Source of the DNA: Paenibacillus solanacearum
GTDB lineage: Bacteria; Bacillota; Bacilli; Paenibacillales; NBRC-103111
Length of the DNA: 64,000 nt
Direction of reading: 5' to 3'
Assembly: GCF_910593845.1 (NCBI RefSeq)
Contig: NZ_CAJVAS010000015.1
Span: 62,001-126,000, forward strand
The first letter of the stretch is position 1; every line of letters starts with the position of its first letter. The notes below the pieces were generated by a model. It saw only the letters and a program-made list of their open reading frames with translations, was not told the DNA's origin and did no database searches. Shown here piece by piece: positions 1 through 9,300 of this stretch. The position numbers and the translations under genes are program-made.

Positions 1-407
1 TGCGCCAAATAATCGTTGACCGTTACGACGTGCACGCCTTTGCCTAGCAGCGCGTTCAAATACACCGGCAGCGTGCCGACCAAGGTTTTCCCTTCACCCG
101 TACGCATCTCCGCAATGCGGCCTTCATGCAGCACCATACCGCCGACCAGCTGCACGTCGTAGTGACGCTTGCCCAGCACCCGTTTGGACGCTTCCCGCAC
201 AACGGCAAAAGCTTCCGGCAGCAGGTCGTCCAAATCCTCGCCCTTCTCCAGCCGCTCGCGGAATTCGACCGTTTTATTGCGAAGCTCGTCGTCGGACAGC
301 ACCTCGATCGAAGGCTCCAACGAATTGATATATTCTACCGCTTTCCACATGCGTTTCAATTCGCGCTCATTCGAGTCACCGAATATTTTTTTCACGAGTC
401 CTAGCAT
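1..407 (-). CDS. secA: SecA translocase ATPase, N-terminal part (cut by window edge)
   Basis: Motor ATPase that drives secretory proteins through SecYEG at the membrane. Only the first 135 residues lie in the window. They contain the SecA start region ([17 protein letters not shown]) and a Walker A motif, GEGKT, at residues 104-108, followed by VVTVNDYLA, which is typical of NBD1. The ATG at 405-407 is preceded by a GGAAGGGG ribosome site. It lies downstream of hpf, as in B. subtilis, with a terminator-like hairpin between them. The rest of the gene continues to the left of the window. Confidence 0.97.
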   Translation of the reverse strand, partial: MLGLVKKIFGDSNERELKRMWKAVEYINSLEPSIEVLSDDELRNKTVEFRERLEKGEDLDDLLPEAFAVVREASKRVLGKRHYDVQLVGGMVLHEGRIAEMRTGEGKTLVGTLPVYLNALLGKGVHVVTVNDYLA

Positions 408-506
408 GCTGCTAATCCCCTTCCTTTATCGAACAGTAATCCATAGCCTAAATTGTAGCAGTTTGCGACACGTACCGCAACAAACCACTGCAATTCCCTT
501 AACTAC

Positions 507-531
507 TAAAAAGAGCCTGCCCGAGCCGGCT
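507..531 (-). terminator. Intrinsic terminator after hpf
   Basis: On the minus strand a stem of AGCC-GC against GC-GGCT, with one mismatch and a TCGG tetraloop, is followed by CTTTTT. It lies between hpf and secA and would separate the two transcripts. Confidence 0.65.
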
Positions 532-636
532 AGCAAGGCACCGCCCGTCTCCGTGGAGACCTACGATGCACCCTGCCGCCCGCTTGCGGACAAGCTCATT
601 GTCTATTCATGCAAGAACCAAATGAATCCGAGTCAT

Positions 637-1185
637 CTAACGGGCCGGCTCGATCAAGCCATACTTCCCGTCATTGCGCTTGTAGACCACATTCACTTGC
701 GATGTATCGGAATTGGCAAAAACAAAGAAGTTATGTCCAACCATATTCATTTGCAGAATCGCTTCGTCTACATCCATCGGCTTCAGCGTAAACTGCTTCG
801 TCCGCACCAATTCGTAATCTTCCTCTTCATCCTGGATGTAGCTCATGCCGGATTCGACCCGGAACAAATCTTTGATGCCGCCTTCTTGGCGAATTTTACG
901 GTTGGCTTTCGTCTTGGCCTTGCGAATTTGTCTTTCCAGCTTGTCCACCACAAGATCGACGGATGCATACATATCCGTATGCCGTTCTTCCGCACGGAGC
1001 ATGAACCCAGGGAGCGGAATGGTCACCTCGATGGTTTGAAACCCTTTGGCCACACTTAATGTTACATTTACTTCAGATAGAGGGGGAGCTTCAAAGTACC
1101 TTTCAAGCTTACTCAGCTTTTTCTCAACATGCTCTCTCAACGCCTCAGTTACTTCGATGTTTTCACCGCGAATGTTGAATTTCAT
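637..1185 (-). CDS. hpf: Ribosome hibernation promoting factor, long form
   Basis: Binds the 30S subunit and drives formation of inactive 100S ribosome dimers in stationary phase or stress. The 182-residue length fits the long HPF form. The N-terminal S30AE/YfiA domain is about residues 1-100 (MKFNIRGENIEVTEALREHV start). The C-terminal dimerisation domain is about residues 125-180 (KPMDVDEAILQMNMVGHNFF). A TTG lies two codons upstream, but the strong AAAGGAGGAG site is 8 nt from the ATG at 1183-1185, so the ATG is chosen. The hpf-secA order matches B. subtilis yvyD-secA. Confidence 0.96.
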   Translation of the reverse strand: MKFNIRGENIEVTEALREHVEKKLSKLERYFEAPPLSEVNVTLSVAKGFQTIEVTIPLPGFMLRAEERHTDMYASVDLVVDKLERQIRKAKTKANRKIRQEGGIKDLFRVESGMSYIQDEEEDYELVRTKQFTLKPMDVDEAILQMNMVGHNFFVFANSDTSQVNVVYKRNDGKYGLIEPAR

Positions 1186-1283
1186 GTACAACTCCTCCTT
1201 TCATACCTACATTATACTATATTCCCCCTTCATCTTCAAAAATCCTTTACATCGCCGCGTAAATTAATGACAAATTGCTGCAC

Positions 1284-1320
1284 ACAAAAAAACACCCCGG
1301 ATTGCTCCAGAGTGTTGTTT
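1284..1320 (-). terminator. Intrinsic terminator after the cold-shock gene
   Basis: A 10-position stem (ACAC..GGA against TCC..GTGT, two mismatches, loop TTGC) is flanked on the left by seven A residues. These read as a T tract on the minus strand, about 60 nt past the cold-shock stop codon. Confidence 0.75.
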
Positions 1321-1360
1321 GTCGCCGCTGCTAAGCTCAAACCGTTAACCATCTATAAGG

Positions 1361-1375
1361 CGGCCTGACAGGCCG
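1361..1375. repeat. Perfect 7-bp palindrome after the cold-shock gene
   Basis: CGGCCTG-A-CAGGCCG is a perfect inverted repeat just past the cold-shock stop and before the terminator. It has no T tract of its own. It could protect the 3' end of the mRNA or be part of a compound terminator. Confidence 0.5.
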
Positions 1376-1380
1376 GATGA

Positions 1381-1578
1381 TTACAACTTGATTACGTTAG
1401 CCGCTTGAGGTCCGCGTGCGCCCTCTACGATGTCGAATTCTACAGATTGTCCTTCTTCAAGGGTTTTAAAGCCGTCTGTCTGAATTGCGGAGAAGTGTAC
1501 GAATACGTCGCCCCCGTCTTCGCGCTCGATGAAACCGTAACCTTTTTCAGCGTTGAACCATTTTACTTTACCTTGCAT
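1381..1578 (-). CDS. Cold-shock protein (CspA/CspB family)
   Basis: Small OB-fold nucleic-acid chaperone of 65 residues that binds single-stranded RNA or DNA and melts secondary structure. The RNP1-like motif KGYGFIE and the RNP2-like motif VFVHFS are both present, and the start [13 protein letters not shown] is typical. The frame extends eight codons further upstream, but the family always begins at MxxGKVKWF, and a GAAGGGAA site lies 10 nt before the ATG at 1576-1578. It sits between fliT and hpf, where B. subtilis has no such gene. A sigma-A promoter about 50 nt upstream gives it an independent transcript. Confidence 0.95.
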   Translation of the reverse strand: MQGKVKWFNAEKGYGFIEREDGGDVFVHFSAIQTDGFKTLEEGQSVEFDIVEGARGPQAANVIKL

Positions 1579-1630
1579 GTAAAACATTCCCTTCATTATC
1601 AAATAACTGCAAGCTCTTGCTCACAAATTG

Positions 1631-1660
1631 ACTATATCACTGTCCGAACGCCCATGTCAA
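1631..1660 (-). promoter_or_regulatory. Sigma-A promoter of the cold-shock gene
   Basis: A perfect TTGACA (-35) is followed after 18 nt by TATAGT (-10) on the minus strand, about 50 nt before the start codon. Confidence 0.7.
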
Positions 1661-1825
1661 TCAATACCAGCCATGTTAGCAAAATATTTAGAAAATTCCA
1701 GTATTAACATCCAGTGAACAACTCATACACAGCTGAAAACCTTGTCCCATCGCGGTTTTCCGACATTTTTCGCAAAGTTATCAACAGAGTTATGCACATT
1801 GTCCACAGGGCATGTGTGAATTGCA

Positions 1826-1852
1826 AATAAGGCCCTTTTTACAAAGGACCCT
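1826..1852 (-). terminator. Terminator of the flaG-fliDST operon
   Basis: On the minus strand a 10-position stem (AGGGTCCTTT against AAAGGGCCTT, two wobble pairs, loop GTAA) is followed by ATTTG. It lies just downstream of fliT. The T tract is short. Confidence 0.55.
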
Positions 1853-1872
1853 AACCTCGATCTACTCATTCA

Positions 1873-2211
1873 TCATTTTTTATAATCGAAAAACATGCTG
1901 TCTGTGGTCACATACTCTGCTTCATAAGCGCTTTTTTGGGTGCGACCTCTCTGAACTTTAAGTAAATGTTGTCTTGCTTCATCCTTGAGATTATTCATTG
2001 TTGATAAGATGAGTTGGTCTGTTAATAAGAGATTCGAGACGCGTCTGCCGTAGTTTTGGCGTTCTAATTCCGATAACCCCTGCTGCTTCATATTATCAAT
2101 AATCTCTTCGCGCTTTACCACAAAAGACTCTAACTCTTCAAAATCTGCGATCTCAAGTCGCGCGATCATCTGATTAGTTAGCTGTTCAAGCTCAACAATC
2201 CATTTATCCAT
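1873..2211 (-). CDS. fliT: FliT-like flagellar export chaperone
   Basis: Predicted cytoplasmic chaperone of the filament cap protein, 112 residues and largely alpha-helical, starting MDKWIVELEQLTNQMIARL. Sequence support is modest because FliT proteins diverge strongly. Its position directly after fliS in a flaG-fliD-fliS operon is the main argument. The ATG at 2209-2211 overlaps the last codons of fliS by 8 nt, so translation is probably coupled. The frame stays open upstream inside fliS, but that stretch has no separate start signal. Confidence 0.8.
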   Translation of the reverse strand: MDKWIVELEQLTNQMIARLEIADFEELESFVVKREEIIDNMKQQGLSELERQNYGRRVSNLLLTDQLILSTMNNLKDEARQHLLKVQRGRTQKSAYEAEYVTTDSMFFDYKK

Positions 2212-2602
2212 GCTTCGACGCGCCCGATTGGGAGGATTGCTTGGCCGCTTCAACCCAGGTGCTCTTTAACTCCACTAAATAGCCGAGCACTTCTTCAGCG
2301 GGTTCTGGGCGCTTCTTTAAATTTGCTTCGGCAAGACGCTGGTTAAAATATTCATAAAGTTGGAGCAATCCCTCGGCAATAGACGCCTTTTGATCCAACG
2401 AAGACATGAATTCGTTAATAATATTTTGTACCTTGCACAGATTCAAATGTGATATCCTATAGTCTCCTTTTTTCATGCCTTCAATACCGATCCTGCAGAA
2501 TTTTATTGCTCCATCTATTAAGAGGATGAGCAGTTGGGCAGGAGTTGCTGTCTGAACGGATGTTTCAAGATATTTATTTTGGTACGCTTGTTGCGGCAGC
2601 AT
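2204..2602 (-). CDS. fliS: Flagellin chaperone FliS
   Basis: Cytoplasmic four-helix chaperone that binds the C-terminus of newly made flagellin and keeps it unpolymerised until export. At 132 residues it has normal length. Family landmarks are the N-terminal QAYQNKYLETSVQTATPAQL and LLILLIDGAIKFCRIG. The ATG at 2600-2602 follows a GGGGG site at 7 nt. It lies in the flaG-fliD-fliS-fliT operon. In B. subtilis FliS also cooperates with FliW in the CsrA circuit whose genes lie further along this window. Confidence 0.95.
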   Translation of the reverse strand: MLPQQAYQNKYLETSVQTATPAQLLILLIDGAIKFCRIGIEGMKKGDYRISHLNLCKVQNIINEFMSSLDQKASIAEGLLQLYEYFNQRLAEANLKKRPEPAEEVLGYLVELKSTWVEAAKQSSQSGASKHG

Positions 2603-2621
2603 ACTATTCCCCCTGGTAACG

Positions 2622-4127
2622 TTATTGGTTGCTGGTAAACATGCTTGACAAGTATGAGGACTGCGAATTATAAGTGCTGATTGCCTTTTCCATTGCCGTG
2701 AATTGTCTATAATATCGATCTTCGATATCGATCAACCGCTTCTCCAAATTTCGAATATCGGTATCCATCTTGTATAATTGTTGCCCGAGAATACTCTGAT
2801 CTTTATTGTCCGTTGTCGTTCCTTCTAAACCAGCTGTTGTCTTAAATTGGTCCATCGTTGTTTTCAAAGAAGCATACATGCGATCAGCAATACCCACATC
2901 CCCTTGACCGCTATTGCCATTGCCATTCGCTGAGAATAGCGCCACAATAGCATTGGGGTCTTCAGCGATCGCTTTTCTCAACTTTTCCTCGTCCTTCAGG
3001 TAAAGCTTCCCGTTCTCGGAATAGTTACCTGTCTCAATTCCGATTGCGTATAAAGAATTATATTTACTGCCATTGTCGACTGTGGAAATAGCCGCGGTTC
3101 GCAAGCTACTTATTGCACCGCTGATGTAAGGATCGTTTCGAAGCATGCCGCTTTTTGACTTTTCTTCCCACAGCTCAATTTCTTTATCTTTCATATCCGT
3201 CTTCTGCTCGTCCGAAAGCGGCGCAAAATCACGATATCTCGTTTCATTCACTTTATCTTGTAAAGTCTTGAGAAATTCATTATATTCGTCTACAAACTTC
3301 TTAATAGCATCCACGGTTTTATCGACATCATTGGATACAGTGACTACGGAAGACCCGACGGACTTTAATGTGATCTCCGCCCCATTCATCGTGAACGTAT
3401 TTGATGTTCTCGTCGTTCTTAGACCGTTAATAATCAAATCAGCGTCAACCGCTGCCTTCGCATTTGTGGTATTGGTCTTATCAACCTTAAGGGCCGATGT
3501 TAAAAAGTCCCCATCAAACGAAATATACTTTTTATCCTCGGGGCCATTCACTAGTCCTGTTTCTTTGGCCATAAAGGAGACTTGACCCGTTGCAGAGTCA
3601 TAAAAGGCCGAAACATTAGACTGGCTGTTGATTTTCGCCAAAACGCTATTTAGCGAATCTGTAGCAGGATCAAATGTTATTTCTTTTCCGTTAATCTTAA
3701 ACGTATTCGATGTAAAACTATCAAGTTTTGTTCGTTGAGAAGCTAATGTTTGTGCCGGATCAAAGGAAGCATCCTTCTTAATACTCGCCGAGCTGTGATT
3801 TGTTGCCGCCTGCGCCAGCCCTACCACTTGTATAGACAACGTACCTACTGAGGTACTTGGAGTAGCTTTGACTGAGACGGCCCCTGCATCACCGGTCACT
3901 TCAGCCTTCTTGCTTGAAAGCTCTCCTTCAAGCGTAAACTTAAATAATTTATTATTTCTATAGTCGTACATTTTTTTGTTTATATCGAAATAGTCGTTTC
4001 GCTTCCAAGTAACGAGTTGTTCTTTTTGCTTCAGTTTATCCAGTGGCACTCTATGCGCCTTCATTAATTCCTTGACTGTAGCGTCAATATCCATTCCGGT
4101 CGCAAGCCCGCCAACACGCAAAACCAT
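2622..4127 (-). CDS. fliD: Flagellar filament cap protein FliD
   Basis: Secreted cap protein that caps the growing filament and guides folding of flagellin subunits. The 501 residues are of typical length. The N-terminal FliD motif (LRVGGLATGMDIDATVKELM), the flagellin-IN-like middle (INGKEITFDPATDSLNSVLAKIN) and a heptad-rich C-terminal helix (residues about 440-501, with RLIDIEDRYYRQFTAMEKA) are visible. The GGGGGAAG site supports the ATG at 4127. The gap to flaG is 19 nt and to fliS 19 nt, so this is one operon, transcribed from the sigma-D-like promoter at 4565-4592. Confidence 0.96.
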   Translation of the reverse strand: MVLRVGGLATGMDIDATVKELMKAHRVPLDKLKQKEQLVTWKRNDYFDINKKMYDYRNNKLFKFTLEGELSSKKAEVTGDAGAVSVKATPSTSVGTLSIQVVGLAQAATNHSSASIKKDASFDPAQTLASQRTKLDSFTSNTFKINGKEITFDPATDSLNSVLAKINSQSNVSAFYDSATGQVSFMAKETGLVNGPEDKKYISFDGDFLTSALKVDKTNTTNAKAAVDADLIINGLRTTRTSNTFTMNGAEITLKSVGSSVVTVSNDVDKTVDAIKKFVDEYNEFLKTLQDKVNETRYRDFAPLSDEQKTDMKDKEIELWEEKSKSGMLRNDPYISGAISSLRTAAISTVDNGSKYNSLYAIGIETGNYSENGKLYLKDEEKLRKAIAEDPNAIVALFSANGNGNSGQGDVGIADRMYASLKTTMDQFKTTAGLEGTTTDNKDQSILGQQLYKMDTDIRNLEKRLIDIEDRYYRQFTAMEKAISTYNSQSSYLSSMFTSNQ

Positions 4128-4146
4128 CTATGCTTCCCCCTCTATG

Positions 4147-4530
4147 TCACCTTTTTTCATCCAAAATCAAACCGGTCATTTCACACATCTTAGCAACCAT
4201 GTCTAAAATTTTTTCCGATGGGATCTCACGGAGGACACTTCCGGTTTCTTTATCCAATACTTTGACCATGATCGATTTCGTCTTCTCGTGAATTGAAAAT
4301 TCGAATGACGTACTTTTTCCTTCGAGCGCCTTATTCGCGCGCTCGATCATTTTAATAAGCTGTTCTTCTCCTATTGAGATGCCCTTTCCACGCATTTCTT
4401 CAAGCTTAAGCTGCTTAACCGTGTTGATTGTAGATCCAGGTACACTATCAGCGGCAGACTTAAGGTCAGATACTATATAACGATCCGCTGATGATGTATT
4501 CGAACTACCAATAGACATGCTGGGACTCAT
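4147..4530 (-). CDS. flaG: FlaG family flagellar protein (copy 1)
   Basis: Small soluble protein of 127 residues with the FlaG core at about residues 60-125 (EQLIKMIERANKALEG, then FSIHEKTKSIMVKVLDKETGSVLREIPSEKILDMVAKM). FlaG affects filament length or cap assembly in some bacteria; its biochemical role is unclear. The ATG at 4528-4530 follows GGAGGGG. The longer upstream reading frame lacks a ribosome site and crosses the promoter, so it is rejected. This is the yvyC position of B. subtilis, first gene of flaG-fliDST. A paralog is at 13865-14263. Confidence 0.92.
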   Translation of the reverse strand: MSPSMSIGSSNTSSADRYIVSDLKSAADSVPGSTINTVKQLKLEEMRGKGISIGEEQLIKMIERANKALEGKSTSFEFSIHEKTKSIMVKVLDKETGSVLREIPSEKILDMVAKMCEMTGLILDEKR

Positions 4531-4564
4531 TTGGGGACCCCTCCGAAACAACTCTTTACATACT

Positions 4565-4592
4565 TTATCGGTTTTTGGGTTTGAAACTATTA
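4565..4592 (-). promoter_or_regulatory. Sigma-D-like promoter of flaG-fliDST
   Basis: TAAT, 16 nt, then ACCGATAA on the minus strand, against the motility sigma consensus TAAA-N15/16-GCCGATAA. It lies about 35 nt upstream of the flaG start and has the same spacing as three other motility promoters in this window. Confidence 0.7.
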
Positions 4593-4629
4593 TAGAGAAA
4601 TGAAAGTTCAAAACCGAAATCAGCTCTTG

Positions 4630-5103
4630 ACGGAAAATCGATAGGGCCAAAATGAAAAGACATCTGCTAACCCTGCACGCGGTGCGAAAGACCGTGCAAA
4701 TTGTCGCCACAAGCCAGAGCGTTGATCAAATCGCAGCATCGTCTGTCAACCCACCTAAAGAAGCGCTGACAGAAGAGCGCCAGGAGCGTCTGAACGTGCT
4801 GCTAAGCTATTCGCCTCTGCTACGAAGCGTATGGAAATGGAAAGAAGCTTTTTCCGCTTGGTACGATTCTTCGCCGAATCATGCGGTCGTCTTACTTGGA
4901 TTTGAACGTTGGTTTACACAAAGCGATCAGATCGATCACTCAGCTGTTCGATCTATATTGAAAACCATGCGCAACTGGAAATAGGAAATCGTGAATTACG
5001 ATCGTTGCCGGGGACCAATGCAACGGTCGAGGCCAGGTACAACCGGATCAAAGCCTTCCAGCGCAGTCATTTTTTCACTCGAAGTCGCAATCTCTATATA
5101 TAG
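4630..5103 (+). pseudogene. ISL3-type transposase remnant, frameshifted
   Basis: The plus strand encodes the C-terminal third of an ISL3-family transposase. One frame (to 4984) carries LNVLLSYSPLLRSVWKWKEAF and the WYD region, ending NWK-stop. The next frame takes over at about 4975 and continues with TNATVEARYNRIKAFQRS, the usual TNaxVEGxNNxIKxxxR box. The join needs a frameshift and the N-terminal two thirds are missing, so it cannot be active. I saw no terminal inverted repeats. It is one of only two plus-strand coding remnants in the window. Confidence 0.8.
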
Positions 5104-5176
5104 CCGGTATTCTTATTGAATGCAACCGATATCGGTTACTGCGATGATTGTCAAGCACTGATTTTTATTTCGAGTC

Positions 5177-5422
5177 CCTAAAGAATTGCTTCTCATTGAT
5201 TCGACGACTGTTACCGTTGGTAGAATATGCTTACCTTGGGCTCCGTATCACGGTGAACGTGTAGGTATTAAACTGCATGTGGCACTTCAAGCAGTGAACC
5301 AGCTCCCATTGAATGTTATGGGGAACCCTGTGATTAACGCCACTATCGACATCATTTCATCTCCGCTTTATCAAGTAGTTCCAGAACGACAACTATATTT
5401 TTTATTCATTATATCGGGCTAA
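5177..5422 (+). pseudogene. IS4-type transposase fragment
   Basis: A short plus-strand reading frame carries LLIDSTTVTVG, LPWAPYHGERVGIKLHVAL and LPLNV. This is the segment around the first catalytic Asp of IS4-family DDE transposases. The frame then loses similarity after LNVM and stops. No N-terminal or C-terminal part is present. Together with the neighbouring ISL3 remnant it fills the 1-kb gap between flaG and the methyltransferase gene; I see nothing else in that gap except promoter 4565-4592 and terminator 5474-5505. Confidence 0.75.
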
Positions 5423-5473
5423 AATTCGTACATCTATTAATGTCAATCTTCGGGTATCCAGATGTGGCTCCAA

Positions 5474-5505
5474 TAAAAAATAGGACTCTCCTTGGAGAAG
5501 CCCTA
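5474..5505 (-). terminator. Terminator after the methyltransferase gene
   Basis: On the minus strand AGGGCTTCTCC-AA-GGAGAGTCCT folds into a stem with one bulge and one wobble, followed by ATTTTTTATT. It ends the glycosyltransferase-methyltransferase unit. Confidence 0.8.
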
Positions 5506-5548
5506 TAACTATGCTTACTATATCTACAAAGACACACTTGTAATCTAA

Positions 5549-6289
5549 TTACTTTTTCCCTGCAACAAAACCACGACAATGAGGAAGTTCCTTCGGATTA
5601 TCTATAAGTTTCCAACCTTCAACATCTTTAAAGCCTGCCGCATTAACCATGTAAGCCATACATTGAAGCGTTGGAGCCCACCAATTTGTATGATTATTCC
5701 CATATTCATTGTTGGGATAAAACTCCATGACCATTTGTCCACCAGAATACCCTTGTCCAAGTCCTCCACGATATGGGCTAAAATCATCGGATATTGCTGA
5801 TTCTACGAATATCTCCTCTTGACATACAGACGAGAGCTTGTCCAGAGCCAACAAAGGATGGCGCAAATGATATAGGGTGCCAAAACAAAACACGATGTCA
5901 AATCTCCCAAGCGCCTCTTGTGATACATCGTACACCGACATCTCGATCCGTTTACACTGTTCTTCTGAATAGCCGAGTGCTTCTCTGCATAAATCAAATG
6001 TCCCCCATGCATTTCGGTCCGACTCCTCCAAGTTTCCTAAGTAGTCGGAAAAATCATCAATAGCAACAACTTCCTTCGCTCCTCTTTTTAAAGCCTCAAA
6101 AGTCCAATATCCATCCCATGCCCCCACATCTAACACCCTTTTTCCTTTCAAATCAGCAGGTATACCATAGGAATCACGATTAATTGGCGCCCAACCAGGG
6201 GTAACTATTCCATTTGGGAGTTCAATTTTATGATACCAAAAAGGGAACTCATCGATTTTTTTTAATAAATCAGATTTACTTATTGTCAT
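5549..6289 (-). CDS. SAM-dependent methyltransferase of the flagellin-modification locus
   Basis: Class I Rossmann-fold methyltransferase of 246 residues, of the DUF1698/CmoB-like type. Motif I is VLDVGAWDG (residues 52-60). An acidic motif II loop follows (VVAIDDF, 74-80), and FDIVFCFGTLYHLRHPL looks like the post-motif IV region. The N-terminal FWYHKIELPNGIVTPGW is typical of sugar or tRNA-wobble methyltransferases of this group. Its gene starts 32 nt after the GT41 protein gene, with a GGGGGA ribosome site, so both are probably one unit. The inferred role is O-methylation of the glycan put on flagellin. A different small-molecule or protein substrate is possible. Confidence 0.8.
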   Translation of the reverse strand: MTISKSDLLKKIDEFPFWYHKIELPNGIVTPGWAPINRDSYGIPADLKGKRVLDVGAWDGYWTFEALKRGAKEVVAIDDFSDYLGNLEESDRNAWGTFDLCREALGYSEEQCKRIEMSVYDVSQEALGRFDIVFCFGTLYHLRHPLLALDKLSSVCQEEIFVESAISDDFSPYRGGLGQGYSGGQMVMEFYPNNEYGNNHTNWWAPTLQCMAYMVNAAGFKDVEGWKLIDNPKELPHCRGFVAGKK

Positions 6290-6321
6290 TATCCATCCCC
6301 CACATTACTTTATTTCAGGAA

Positions 6322-9300
6322 TTACTCCGACAGCATTCTTTGATTACACCATTCTGTCCATACTTCTCTCAACACATATTCGAATTTCCTTGTAAATCCC
6401 AAGGAATTCATCAAAAAAGAATGACGCATTCTATTTCTTAAATTGAGTCTCAAATTTAGAAGGAAGTCGGAATCATTCGCCAGATCAACAACTTTTTGTT
6501 TATATTCCTCTTTGTTGGAAGCTATTAATTCTGGCAACTCAACGTTCGTCAATAAACTGACACCTACTCTAGACACATGGGATTCACCAGACAACGTGAC
6601 CACCGGGATTCCCATCCAGAGTGCTTCGCACGTCGTTGTTGTACCATTATAAGGGAAAGTGTCCAATGCAATATCAATTGAATGATATGCTGCAAGATGT
6701 TCTTCATTTGCTCGTATTCTACCGATTAGTTCAACTCGATTTTTTGATATTTGCCTGTTCTCAAAGTATTTCCATACCCGTTCACAAACATCAGGGTCGT
6801 TAAATCCATCGGATTTAATAACCAGGTGGGAGTCCCGTATCCCCACAAGAATTTCTGCCCAAAGTTGAAGAACTTCCTCGGTAACTTTTGCAAGATTATT
6901 GAACGAACCTAATGTTACGTGACGATTACGAATAGCCGGTAAATCGCTAACCTCAGGTGCTCGGTCCGGGGCTTTATAGCTCAGGAAACAATTCGGCAAC
7001 CTTACAAGCTTCTCTGAATGGAGATGCTCTGTACTTCCAACGGGATCCGTTAAAGCATCAACAATTCTATAGTCCATCGTTTTTAAACCTGTAGTATTCG
7101 GATATCCAAGCCAGCTAACTTGAACCGGCGCAGGCTTTCTCGAGAACAATAACATTCTATTATTTGCTGTATGACCCGCGATATCAATTAAGACATCTAT
7201 ATTGTCATCCAGTATCAGTCTGGCAGCTTCCTGGTCCGAAAGGTTCCTAATACATCTCCAAACGTTTGCCTTTTCCTTAAGCCTTTGGGTTACCAAGTCA
7301 GGGACGAGTACATCACTGTAACAGAAGACTGTAAATTGTGTCCGATCATAATAATCCAATACGGGTTCCAAAAAATAGGCTACAGAATGGTCCCGAAAGT
7401 CAGCTGATACAAAACCTATTCGTAATGGACGGTTTGGTTCCACTTTGTTTGGAAATACATAATTAGGATTAGAAAGTCCTTGGGCATGTGTCATAGCAAA
7501 TTTAAGGTGTTCTTCATATTTTTCAATCGGACTACAATCATCAATATAATTCAAGGTAAGAAGTAAATTGCTGTGACACTGTGAGAATGATGGTTTTAGC
7601 TTTAATACTTCCCGGTAGTATTGTATCGCCTTCTTTGGATTTCCCTGCATATTTGCCAAAGATGCAGTATTATTAAAGGCATCAAGATAATCAGGAGTAA
7701 TCGAAATCGCTTTATTATAACATTCTTCTGCCTCATGTGGCTTTGCATCGGAATAATACAAGTTTCCAAGATTATTATATGCTTCGGCATAATTCGGCCT
7801 TTTTTGAATAGCAATTTTATAATACTTTTCCGATTCTTTTATCATGCCCATTTCATGTAACAAAAAACCAACATTGTTATATATGTCTGCAAACTCCGGG
7901 TTAGCTCTAATCGCCAGCATGTACTGGGATAGCGCTTCTCTTTGATTCCCCAACAGATGATAAAGATGGCCTAAGTTATGAAGGGCCTTAGCAAAATTTG
8001 GCTTTAACTTAATGGCTTCTTTATAGCACAACTCCGCATCGGTCAGGTTACCCTGATTTTTAAGTGCATTGCCTAAATTATTGTAAGCATCCGCATATTG
8101 AGGTTCTAAAGTTATAGCACGGCCAAAATGTGCTATGGCTTGCTCGTATAGATCTTGATTAAGACATAAAACACCTATATTACAGTATACTTCAGGATAA
8201 TCAGGTCTCAATTCAAGGGCATGTTCGAAGTAATTTTGAGCTTTGTATTCGCTATTCATTAACAAGTTAATGACACCCGCCAAATTGTACACTTCCGCGG
8301 TGGCACTGCCCTCAGCAATTAATTTTTCACAAATATTTAAAGATCGGTCAAATTCCGCCTTTTCATAATATTGAACTGCTGCATAATAATTTGCTTTTGA
8401 GTCAAGAGTAATATGAGCATGTTTGCGGTTAGACATGCCACTATCTACGTTCTGCATATCATTCCTAGAAACACTAGGTTCTTTAATACTATTCGAGAAA
8501 TCGTTGCATTTTTGCTCTATACAATATTTATCCCACACTTGTGCGTACAACTTCTCTAAATCCTTCGTAAATGGAACCGCATCCGTTAAGGACGATTGCA
8601 AAAACCGACCTCTTATTGTTGAACGCAGATTATTTAAAAGTTCCGGTTGTAACGCAAGACTTACTGCCCTCTCGACATAATCGAATTGTGAATGTGTGAT
8701 AAATTGTGTTAAACCTATATTCGATAATAAACTAGCACCGACTCGAGAAACATGATATTTCCCTAGTAATGTAATGACGGGAACACCCATTAGGAGAGCC
8801 TCACAAGTTGTGGTTGTACCGTGATACGGGAATGTATCTAGAGCAATATCGATCTGATTATATGTCGCAAGGTGATCGGAGGAAGAAGATTTCCAACCGA
8901 TTAATTCAATGCGTTCCTTATCAATGCCAAATTGAAAGAACTCTGAACGTATTCTTTGCTGTATTTCTTCTTGGTCCAAACCGTTATTTTTTAAAACCAA
9001 CCTTGATTCAGGCACTTGTTTCAATATCTTTGACCATAATTCAATCATTTCAATTGTAATCTTAGCCAAATGATTAAATGAGCCGAAGGTTACCGCTCGA
9101 TTTGTTACCGCATCTATATCAATTACTGGGTATTCCTTTGGTGGGGAATATACGAGGAAGCTCTTTGGCATACGTAATAATCGTTCCGTATAGTAGTGCT
9201 CACCGTCACCAGCGGGGTCAGCATAGGCATCCGTAATCCTATAATCCATGGTTGAAAGTCCTGTTGTCCCTGGGTATCCGATCCACGTTATTTGAATCGG

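Noticed and set aside
4531..4710. A longer FlaG with a 60-residue N-terminal extension
   Set aside because: The extension crosses the sigma-D promoter, has no ribosome site and the encoded residues do not resemble FlaG; the ATG at 4528-4530 is well placed.
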